From Streblospio benedicti (Eukaryota > Annelida > Polychaeta > Spionida > Spionidae), in the NCBI GenBank assembly GCA_019095985.1, contig CM032669.1:59684560-59748559 (forward strand): a stretch of 64,000 bases of DNA, in the 5' to 3' direction. Positions 51,501 through 63,500 of this stretch are shown here, in pieces. Below the pieces are notes generated by a model. The model made no database searches and had not been told where the DNA came from. It saw only the letters and a program-made list of their open reading frames with translations. Every line of letters begins with the position of its first letter. The first letter of the stretch is position 1. A program made the position numbers and the translations under genes.

Positions 51501-54500
51501 ACAGAGAGAATGAAAAAAACAGTTTGTGCGGCCGTGTTAACAAGGGCACATTTTATTTCAATCTTGATACCTGGAAGCAAACGTCAATATACTTGTATCT
51601 TAAAGTGTGGATCGATCTGTATACCAATTTGATGCTGACCCATTTGTTTCAAATTCAAAACATGTGGACTTTTTCCTTTACCAATTTGACTAAATGTGGA
51701 CCATTTTTATATATAGTGGGGACGCTGAGCTCTCCCCACCTCATGGACTGTAGAAATCGATCACGCTTAAGTATGAAAAGTAATAAGTTGGAGATTGAAT
51801 TTTATAACAATACTTAATAAGATCAACATGAACATATGTGTTATGTAATTTAAAGAATCGCAGAATCGTAGACCGAATTAGAACAACAGGCGACCTGCGT
51901 TGTAAAAGAATTGCTCAATTTAGTAAATTACCAGCATTTGGTATGATCAATAGCTGTTGATATTTACATGTGCGTGTGTCTGGCATTTACATGGAGCGTG
52001 CTACTTTCATAGATTTTCTTTCACGAAACATTTACATCCATCAAATACAACATAGAAATATTACTAGGCTGCCATTTAGCATATAAAACAGCTACGCTTC
52101 GAATCCAATAGTATGACATTAAAGTAACTACTCAGCACACAATGTGAAACTAATGAGAGTATATAAGATTGTTTGAACACTGAGAGAAAAAGTCTATACC
52201 ACCATATGTCACAATAACATTGGGTTCTATGAGCTCAAAAGCTACTACAGCATAATGTCTATGAACCAAGCACTGCGGCTCAATATAGATAAACCATCAA
52301 CGTAACTGAATATTACAAAATTAGGTGTGATCACATTCAGGTTGCTGCTGCTGCTGCTGCTGCTGTATAGTGGATAATGATTCTGCTGTCAGGACCAATG
52401 TTTGTGATATACTGATGCTAGCGTGTAGCGGCAAAGCAATGCTGAATGATCCACCTCGCTCCACAACTTCACTAATCGTCCATGCATCTACTACACACGA
52501 CACTGCGGCCATTCTCCACAAAAAATAAAACACCCGCTACTATAGCCGGGGCCAGAGGCTGCCACTGACCGTCGCCGCCGCCATATTGGCAGCCATATTG
52601 GTAGATGACAACATTAGGCTTAGTCTTGATCATCCAGCTCCAGCACACACACATATATATGCATACCTAATGAAAACTCTTGGCCACGAAAACAGTCTCC
52701 CTCACAATCTCAAACTCTTTGACGCAATTGTTTCAAAACTACAATTATTGATAACAGGTATTTCAAATCCACATCAAATCAATAGTATAGATAATCAAGT
52801 AATGGAAACATAATAACTATAGTAACTATGAACAAACCATTTTCAAAGCAAACAGAAGCAAACTCTGTTCGTTCGCTAAGTCCCTTTTCAGTTTTCTCCT
52901 TTTAATTTTGTTTCAATATTTTTGTATTGTCTCCATTCGTATAGATATTATCTGGAGAATGAAAACTTTCATAGCCAAGAGCTTTCCGCCGACCACTTTG
53001 TTGTTGCCATGACAACATGGTGGTGGTCAGCATTTCTGACCGACCCAGCGAGCAGCTAAATAGGTCATGACTTGACCCACTTACCTGGAGCACCTGCTCT
53101 TCCACTATGGCTTTCTGTAAGGTGGGAGTGATGCAGTAGAGCATTACATGTACAGGTATATCAAACATGTAGGGGTGTGAGCTGTGTGAGGCTGTTTGTA
53201 TGGCTGGTGGAGTGGGAAAGGAAGTCAAAGGTGGAGGAAAGGAAACAGCGGTTTATTACATACGACAGGTCAAAGTAGAAAACAAAAAATCCAACAGATA
53301 GGTAGTGCGTGGTCAGAATTCGGATTTTGAAAAAGACGTTTTACATGCATAGAAACAGCAATGCTTTCTAATAATGTAGTAAATGAATCTGAATCTTTTG
53401 GATAGTTATGTCAGAAAGAATAGCTGTTGTGACTTATAAGTCATCGGATGAATAGGCAAGTCAAACTCTATTCAAACAATTGATTATGATTTCAGTTAAT
53501 AACTAATTCTTTATGGAAAATCCATTTGGCCCTTGATGATTCTATGCTGCCAATAAGAAAGCAGTTAACAAGTGTTCACTTTAAAAAACATCTTCTAACA
53601 GAGTACGGGGACCAATGTCATGGGATTCATAAGTTCAATGTTGCCATCTTTTGAAATAAACAAAATCTAAAACAAATATGGCAGAAGACTTGACTTTTAA
53701 AACTGCACCAGCATCACTATGAACGAGACAAAATCCAACTGTACGTCTAATAGTGAGAACAAGGCAAATTATACGCTCTAATAACAACCTTTAAGTTACC
53801 AATGTACAACATAACAATTAATAAATATATTTGAATTAGTTCACTCAATCATTTGACATAATTCAAATCTTTAAAGACTAGCACTCAAAATTTCTATGAA
53901 AATTCATGTTTTTCTACTATCTACATTATGATATTGACGTTTATCACTTGAAAAGAAAATACAAATTTTGTTTGGCTATGCTACTAGATATTGTAGTCAT
54001 TTTTCATTCATTTCTACACCTCTAATAATATAGCCATATAAAGTTCAGTACCGCCATCAGCCAGTCTCTGCTGCCTTATCCTGCCTGTCGCTGTTCTACC
54101 AAAAATCACATTTGTTTCCATTTTCGGAACAGAACAGACACTCGGCTTCATCCAGAAAAAGATCTTTATGACCCAGAATCATCTTAAAATTTGCAGCTTG
54201 CCGAAATCGCAAGAATGTAGTATGTTATGAACAGCGGACGGACGGGTAGCAGTAACTGAGAGAACCGTAACAACAATGGCAAGTGTATGGAATGTCGCAA
54301 TATGTGGAGTGTTCCTACACAGATGTGTGCACAATACATTGACCATAATTGCAAGAGTGTGTGATAGAATGTGGTTCAACTTACGTACGTATACAGAGTT
54401 TGTATGTGTGTGTTTGAATGTGAGCATCTCCATGGAGACGCCTTGTTGTTACGGAGACTTTTTGTTGTTATTGAGACTTCTTTTTATTATGGAGACACCT

Positions 54501-57500
54501 TGTTGTTATAGAGATGTCTTGTTATTATGGAGACACCTTGTTGTTATGAAGATGTCTTGTTATTATGGAGACACCTTGTTGTTATAGAGACGCCTTGTTG
54601 TTATGGAGATCTCTTGTTGTTATAGAGATGTCTTGTTGTTATGGAGACACCTTGTTGTTATAGAGACGCCTTGTTGTTATGGAGATGTCTTGTTGTTATA
54701 GAGATGTCTTGTTGTTATGGAGACACCTTGTTGTTATAGAGACGCCTTGTTGTTATGGAGATGTCTTGTTGTTATGGAGATGTCTTGTTGTTATGGTTGT
54801 TATGGAGACGCCTTGTTGTTATGGAGATGTCTTGTTGTTATGGAGACACCTTGTTGTTATAGAGATGCCTTGTTGTTATGGAGATGTCTTGTTGTTATGG
54901 AGATGTCTTGTTGTTATGGAGACACCTTGTTGTTATGGAGACGCCTTGTTGTTATGGAGACTCCTTGTTGTTATGGAGACGCCTTGTTGTTACGGAGACT
55001 TTTCGTTATTATGGAGATGTCTTGTTCTTATGGAGACGGCTTGTTGTCAGAGCACATGCTCAAGTTACAGGCACATCCTATTTACAAGCTTTTACATTCA
55101 CTAAACAAAGTGTAAATTGTTGTGTGTGTTTTTACGGTGGGGGCGGTGGCTGGGTGGTGACTTACCTCTGTGGAGAAGCCCTCAACGAGGATGGCCACTA
55201 GGAGGTTGAACAGCACGTAGTTGCCGAAGGTCATCAGCGCAATGAAGTAGAGGGCAGCCCACGCGGACGTCTTGGCCATGCCGTTATACAGCACCTCATT
55301 CCAATCCTCCTGGGTCAGGATCTGCAACATCACTGTCACATGATGCTCTGTGGATAACACATTAAAGCTTCTCAATGTGGTCCTTAAAGTTCATCACATG
55401 ACTGCCGCCGCCGGCGCATTAAACCACAAGGCCACAAGTGAGAATGGTGGTGCTAGCTTCTTATGTACAGGATCTTTGTATTCTAGCGTGCCTCTTCTAA
55501 TTAATATTTGGATTTAGACCCATTATATATTAAATTCAATATATAATTCAATCTATATTTGTAGCAAGTGTGGCGGCTCCCTGTTGCTAATTTTCAGCTT
55601 TTTTCCAATACTTTGTTTGGATATCTATTAAATCACAGAGTCTGAAACTAGATTTCGGAACATACATTTACTATGAAAAATGATAATCACGTGTGTGAGA
55701 ATTTTATTTTAGTATGAAAAATTACTCAAATGTTTTTCTTTATATTTTTACTGTTACAGATGCATAGGTAATTATGGATATAACACAAACTACAATTTTA
55801 CAACGTTCTATGCTCATGAATAACTCATTTTAATTGTTACATAAAGTTCATTCAGCATTTAGTATTGAAAACTACAATTTTTAGTAATAATAAATAGACA
55901 CAGTAGTCATATCCAAAAAGAATGGCAATGATGAAACATTTCTGACAAGCCGATGATAAGAAATGTTTAATCTGAAATATCAAGTTTAGTTATTTCATAA
56001 ACCTAGACAGAACAACCCTACTTACCATAGCTGTTTGATAAATCATCACACAATGCAATATAAGTTGAATATTATTATCCAGGGTTTTGGAAAGTATAAG
56101 TTGTTGAAAATGTCAAAGCTTAATATGGTAGACCGTAGTTGTTCTTATAAGCACACGAGCCCCTTCAAATACACCCCCCTGTTTACACAGATTGAATTAA
56201 AGAAATCTTACTTTTTTGGCAAAGATTTCACTTAACTGGCGCCATATTGTTTGACTAACACGCTGGTATCATTCGGATAATCACATAAACATGGCGGGTG
56301 CGTTGTGAAACAATATTTGCGGTTCATACATGTTGACATTTATCGTTCGAAGCGAGCGATTAAAAAAAATGCATGAGCCGCAAAAATTTTCAGGGTGCGC
56401 TTATTAGACATTTGTTTTTGCTTGAAATTTATTTTTTGTACGTGCACTGTGCGCTTATCATAACGAATACGGTATGTGTTTTCGTTTCTGAAAATTTTAA
56501 ACAATTATAACAGATGCATTGATATGGGGTTAATTTTTAATCTAAATTTCAACAGAATAAATATTTGATGCATGCTCATTGTCTGTCATTTTTGTTGCTG
56601 TTGTCAGCGTAATTTATTTCACACGAAATTTTGCAAAAGCAAAAACAATCTTAAACTAGCTCCTTAACCATGGGTATGGCCAGAAAAGCCTATGATCTCT
56701 GATGTAAGCATTTCCACATGGTATATTTTTCCAAGGATTTATCAGCAGGCAGTAAACACGTAGCACCTGCTCTCATGGATCACATGACCAAGTTGCAGGT
56801 GCTCTACACAGTAAACAATCAAACCACCTGCTAGAAAATCCATACCGTGGACAAAAATAAATCTCAATGCTTTCATTATTAAATGATAGAACTAACATCT
56901 TTTTTTTTATTCACATTTTAATCAAATATTTTCAACCTTGCGGTCTAAGATAATGCTTTCAGCTCATCTTATTTCAGAATTTTATGAATATGCTTGAAAA
57001 CCATCCATATAATATTGTGTTTTTTTTTGTAACTGTGACTTATACTCCTTAGGCACAGCTGTTTATGGCTTTCATAAATAATCTACGCATAAATGTTTTG
57101 GTTTATAGTCGTGATTCAAGCCTTGCTCTCACGACGCTATGTATTACACCAGGTCATTGGCAACACTTATTGATCATGAATTAATTTTCATTTGTCACAT
57201 AATTAGACCGCTTCATACACATGATAATCATGTTTTTCTAACCAGAGATTTAATCCCCCTCCACTGCCCCTATACAGCAGCGAGGGCGCCCCCACAGACC
57301 CCGGTACGTACCTGGAAGACGGTGACCAGGGACCAGAGGAGCGTGTCAAAGTTTTTGCGCTCGAACTTGCAGTTGGCCGTCTCATTGCGCTGCTCGGCAC
57401 AGGTGCAGGGTTCGCCCGTCTCGGGGTGAGACGCAAACTTACCCCCGAACAGGTGCATCCCCAGCACACTGTCACCACGGCGACGGCGACGACGGTGAAA

Positions 57501-60500
57501 TGAAACAACGCAGACACGTACGATTTAGCACCCCTCGCCGCCACTCGTCGTTATAAGCATGTGATGGTAGAGCAACGCAACCTGAGGGTGGTTGTTTTTC
57601 AGGTGGATGGGTTGTGTATTTTCTTCGGTGGTTGACGGGCGGGGGGGGGATATGCAAATTCCTCGTTGGTATACAACTTCTACTTTACTCAAAGAGGCGA
57701 GAGTTGTCCCGCAACGAGAGAATGTGCACACGCAAGAGGCTGCCCCCCACATTTTAGCTCGGTGTTTGTCCCACTGAACTAAAACATGCATGCAGCTGGG
57801 GGATGCTGTGGCCAGGACAACAGATCATGCTGGGGGTGGAGGACGCAGAACACTCACAGTCATGGCCATGGATATTTAAAATAGGCATTTTAAAAAATGG
57901 TCAAAAGATGATAACAATATGGATAGTTTGAGAGGGGTTTTGATATTTTTATGTACAGATTATGTACAATACTATCAAATGATTTGAAAGTGTAACATTC
58001 AAAACGAATGCTAGTTCCAACGGCCAACTGTGCGTGTTCTTCAGACATCGAGTTTCTGCATTCACATTAAATAAATAACAGTATGCTTGCAACGAATAAT
58101 GAAGTACCCAATAACAAGATGATTAACTAAAAGATACAACTCGAATAGAGTTTACAGTTTCTGCTGAATAGATGGGAAATTGACATATTTCTTTACAATT
58201 GTCAGAATAACTGAAATGGAAGGTTTCTTTCAAGATTTGTTTCCGTTATTCCTGTGTGCTTTTGCTTTATTGAGTACTAAGTGACTTGCAAGCATGCATG
58301 CTCCAAGAGTGGAAGGCGGCAGGCAGAGGTTAGAAGAACTGGAAAGGATAGTACAGTCAATATCATGTTGAGATAAAATTAGAATAATTTAAACTAAATA
58401 TATGATATAGATATAATAATCATACCGCGTCCATCTGTATCAGATTTGGATTCTACTGTCAAATCACGAGCCTATTTTAATCTACGTATGTTGAAAGCCT
58501 ACGCGAGGCATAGATTAAATGTGAGAAATATAGTTGGATATTATCATTTTGAAAGTTTTCTTGATAAATTGAAATATAAAAATATGTAGACGGTAGTGTT
58601 CAAAACCATGGAACCATTTCACATTAGAATTTTTCCCCCCCAAGAGTCAAACATTTCAACAGGTTGGCCAAAACATTTTTCATAAATAATCTAGCATAGA
58701 GCATCCAAATCTGTGCTTGCAATAGTTATATTCTTAGTTATAGAATTTCAAAACTTGGCCCAAATATTGTTGATAAAATACTAGCCATGTGCGGTGAGTA
58801 CAGATGGACGGTAGAGACAGCCGTCGCCTCGCCACATGCCACCTACAGAGCTCATAGCACACGCATTCCCGCATTGTTTTACGTTTAACATTACTTTAGT
58901 GTTACGTTTTTTACGTCATACGTGTAATGACGTACGTTACACGCATTCCGGCCGCACTCTATACATGTGGAGGAGATTGCACTATGCAGGTTGTTTGATA
59001 CTTTGATATGTTCAGTGGTGACCTGTTGTTGAAATCATATCTCGCCGAAATCGGCCAATAACTTTATAAATTTCAAAGCAGCCTCCAAGAGCAATCTGAG
59101 TAAGCAGCAAAAATGGGGATTTTTTTTGCAGTATTAATTTTCACCATCGAAAGACATTGCAGCTTTCTAGGTAGTCTTAAAATTAAACGACATCTTGCGC
59201 AATTATTTAACATTCTAGATATAATTTGATTAGAACGTTATGATTTTAAATCAATGAGAAATTAATGTGCAAAATTATACCAAACTTTCAAAATGGTCAA
59301 ATTGGCTTGTAATGTTCATCTCAAAGTGGACACAGCATATTTTAACTGTGCATAACCGTGTGTTTATGTAATGATAGAAATGCTTTTCATAATTATGAAA
59401 ATTTTTCCTATCAATCGAATTTGAGCACATACCATTATGTAAATAAGCGTGACATTTTGACTGTAAATACCATACAATATTCAATTCAAGCAATCTTTGC
59501 AACAATATTCAAAACGGAATTCGCGACACGAAATTGTTGGCGATAGAAATGCATGTGCTATTGTCAGCGAGCCACAACATGGAAAAAATTGTCCAACAGT
59601 ACTGAAGAGAGTACTATATAGTACTTGGGCTTACTATAGCTCCTGAAAACAGCAAGTACATTGGGGGAGTACTATATAGCAACCTGGCCTTACGGTAGTA
59701 CCTGAAACACAGTGATAATTGCCCAGAGAAGGGAGTCGAAGTTTTTGCGTCCACACTTTCGAGTGCCGTCGGGAAGGTGATCGCAGAACTTGCATCCAAA
59801 CAGGTTCATTCCCAGAATGCTGTGGTGAAACGGAGCAGGAGACACAGTCAGAAATAATCATGTTAGTAAAGCAAGGAAGAGAGGCTGCTGGAAAACCATT
59901 TTTTTTTTCAGTTTTGTTTTGTTTTGTTGAAATGTAGAAATTAGCGATAGTTATACTGTAGAAAGAAATTTGTGAAAGCTGAATCATTTGTAGGATTTGT
60001 GTTTTTTTAATTACCCTTACAACTTGGTGCTCATTATACCATTTCTGCATTACATACTGCAATTTTAAAATTCTGATAAAACATTGTTTAGCTACAAAAA
60101 TGGTTTCCCTTAATATGAACATTCAATCTGGGTGTTTTGTGTGACATTCATAATTTGAGAGTATTTGGCCATTATTTACATTTTACTCTCGTTGAAAACT
60201 ATACATCAAAATCCGTCATTTGTGAAGACACAAAAACATTTGATCAGGATAACTTTATCAGTCATATTATCACTTTTTAGTCTGGATAAATGATGAATTA
60301 ACTTTTTTCTACATGATATTGATAGGAAATAAAATGCCAATGCATATACAACACAATGTTAGCAAACCTAATACTAAATGCTATTGAAGTATAAACACAC
60401 ACAACCCAGAGATCTTTCATTAATTGTGAGAGTAGCTACAGAACATGCCGCGGGAGAATCTCTCTAGTTACACAAATCATTCGACAGATGGGCGACAGTC

Positions 60501-63500
60501 TACATAACAATTTCAGGCTATTTACACTAGCTATAAATGCAGAGAGTAAGTTTAAAATAAACATTGAATTAAACCTGAAACTGTTACTGTACATCAAGAA
60601 AATGTGGGCGGCAAAAAGTGGGATTTCTAACAGCATGTAACAGAGGACATTATGGACAGGGACATCCAAAATTGAGGACATTATGTACGAGCTTATAAAG
60701 GCATAATATTATAGCCGGCTAATCACACACTGAGAAATAATATTAATATGCTAGATATTCAGCCTAGTATTCTCAAATTGCAGGGTGTTCAATGTTTATA
60801 GAGATCATTTTAAACAATATCACATAGAGAAAGATTAAAATATAAATAAACTATATAATGTATATAATATATGCAATTATCATGCTTTGTGTCTAAAACA
60901 AGTCAGACACAAGTTTGAGTGAAAACCCTGCTACATAAACATGGTAAAAATAATTCAATTCAACATATTTTTAAAAAACTCTAGTAGCAAGAAATGTTAC
61001 AACTTTTATATAAATGCTACAATATTTACGTCTGTGAATGACAACATCCTAAATATCAATGTCAAAATAATTATCGGAATACTCTAATTAAAAATATATG
61101 ATGGGAAAACAGCAACAGAAAAACATTTATAAAAGAACATTTCATCTAGATGCAGCATTTCCATCAAATGACTCAATTGTATAATATTGTATAGCTTTAC
61201 ATTATAAAATAGTTAACTTTTGCTACAGAATTATGTGTAAGTTATAATAAATCTTGTGAAAACATTCTTAAGACTGATGTGTAAGTGATATGAAAATGTT
61301 CATAAAATTCAAGGGACTATGAAAATGAAAAATCAAGCCATTATTGATACGTGCTATGCTCATGACTTGAAAAGGTTCATAAAATTCAAGGGACTATGAA
61401 AATGAAAAATCAAGCCATTATTGATACGTGCTATGTTCATGACTTGAAAAGGTTCATAAAATTCAAGGGACTATGAAAATGAAGAAGCAAGCCATTATCG
61501 CTGTGTACTCTATTTTTATGACATGAAAATGTTCATAAAATTCATGAAAATGAAGCATCAAGCCATTATTGATACGTGCTATTTTCATGACATGAAGATG
61601 TTCATAAAATTCAAGGCAATATGAATATGAAGCATCAAGCCAATATGAATACGAGCTATTTTTATGATATGAAAATGTTCATAAAATTCAAGGGACTATG
61701 AAAATGAAGAATCAAGCCATTATTGATACGTGCTATTTTCATGACATGAAGATGTTCATAAAATTCAAGGCAATATGAAAATGAAGCATCAAGCCAATAT
61801 GGATACGTGCTATGTTCATGACTTGAAAATGTTCATAAAATTCAAGGGACTATGAAAATGAAGCATCAAGCCATTATCGGTGTGTGCGCTTTATTTATGA
61901 GTGGATGTGACGTCAGTTTTTCTAAGTGGGAGGCAAAAACCAATACTTATGAGTGAGAGAAGAACACGGTTCTGCGCCCGGCGAGGCCAGCACTCTGGAG
62001 GTTGATATTATTGCTGTGTGTTTGCATCGTAACTGCGGGTGAAATGCTGGTCGATAATTTTGGATTAGATTTCTAAACTTTATTAGCTAAGTACTTTCGG
62101 GGAGATAAATTCCTCATCAGTTGTGATAGAGGCTCAAAATTAACAACGTCAGACTGACGTCATGCTACAACGAATAACCTGTCGAAAATCAAATCTGAAG
62201 ATGCTGTTGTGATACGATGGCGAATGTCTCAACGTAAGATGAATATGATATAGTTGGATAGTTAATATGAATGACTATTTTATGTCTACATTACCTATCG
62301 TGAAGTTATCTATAGTGTATAGTTTTATGTGTCAGCTGTACTTTTGAAAAAAAAAAAATTTTGTTTTTAAAAAAACCTTGAACGTTTTTGAGCTCCTTTT
62401 CGAATTACAACACAAAAAGAAATGAAATACCAGTGAAAAACACAGTGCAAGACTTACAGTCTAACACTATATGTAGTACCTAATTAAAACACATGATTAT
62501 AACAGATTATGGCAAACAATATATGGAGATTTAACAATATTCAGTTAAAATTAATAAAGTCAAAACTATCATTTTTTAAAACAAAATTTCATTTTATTAA
62601 AAGACAGCCGACACCTAAAACTACACACTATGAATAATGAGACATTCTGCTGACAGACTATTTAATATGGTGACTGTCAGTGTTGTGCGCTCACCTGAAG
62701 ATGAAAATGAAGAGCACGAGGAGGGCGAAGAAAGTGGCCACGTTGTCCATGGTACGCAGCATCACCACCAGCTGCAAGTGTAAAGAAAGTGGTTCAGAGA
62801 CACAATGCATCCTGCATTGATCACAACATGCCCAACAAACGAAGTCAGTGGGTGTATGTCGGATCAAGGCTGGTGAAGCTAAATATAGCGTCAGGTGTCA
62901 GACAGTGTGATTGCGCAACGCAGCATATAGGCGAAGTCGAAGTGCGTGTCCTTCATCATGGAGGATTGGCGTAATGGTAGCGCACGCGACTGTGACACAT
63001 AAGACCGGTCTGAATCATAGACGGGAGGTCGTGAGTTTGATTCCACGATCTTCCAAATCACCTTTACATGCACCACTGACTTTCGTTTCACAATTTATCA
63101 TCTATCATTAAACCCATGATCAACAACAAGGAGGAATACAAGAGCATTAAGATTTAGATGTTGTCAGCACCTGCTGATCTCTTAATCCTTAATCCTTGTG
63201 TTGTTATGTTTTGATTCATGTGTTCTGTATTATATTCATATAATATTGAAAACAGTACTGTTTTACAATTTAGGTTGGTTCATTTTACATTATATTCTGG
63301 TTAAAAGGTTGAATATATTTAATTAAAATGTGAATTAAAAAGATGTTGGTTCTATCATTTATAATCTATCGTTATTTATATTCTATTTATCATTTATCTT
63401 ATCAGACTCGTTCACAATGCTTCACTCTGAGTATCAAACGTCAAGCAAATTGACCACTCAAATGTTATGCCTGAGAGTGGATTATTATAATTCATCACTT

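Larger units (their letters stand above)
49291..53084 (-). other. Intron E5-E6, main part
   Basis: 3.8 kb. Besides the ORF at 50341-50895 and the hairpin at 50976-51171, it holds a 22-bp CTG run at 52345-52367. A weak exon-like stretch with the frame [14 protein letters not shown] followed by gtgaga is at about 49856-49900. Confidence 0.45.

Noticed and set aside
54276-55201. Several long plus-strand frames rich in Cys, Leu and Trp
   Set aside because: They are translations of the 19-bp minisatellite in different frames; the repetition of short peptide units follows the DNA repeat.
62960-63054. A functional tRNA gene
   Set aside because: A and B boxes and acceptor pairing are present, but the length between them and the T arm do not fit a tRNA; SINE head is more likely.
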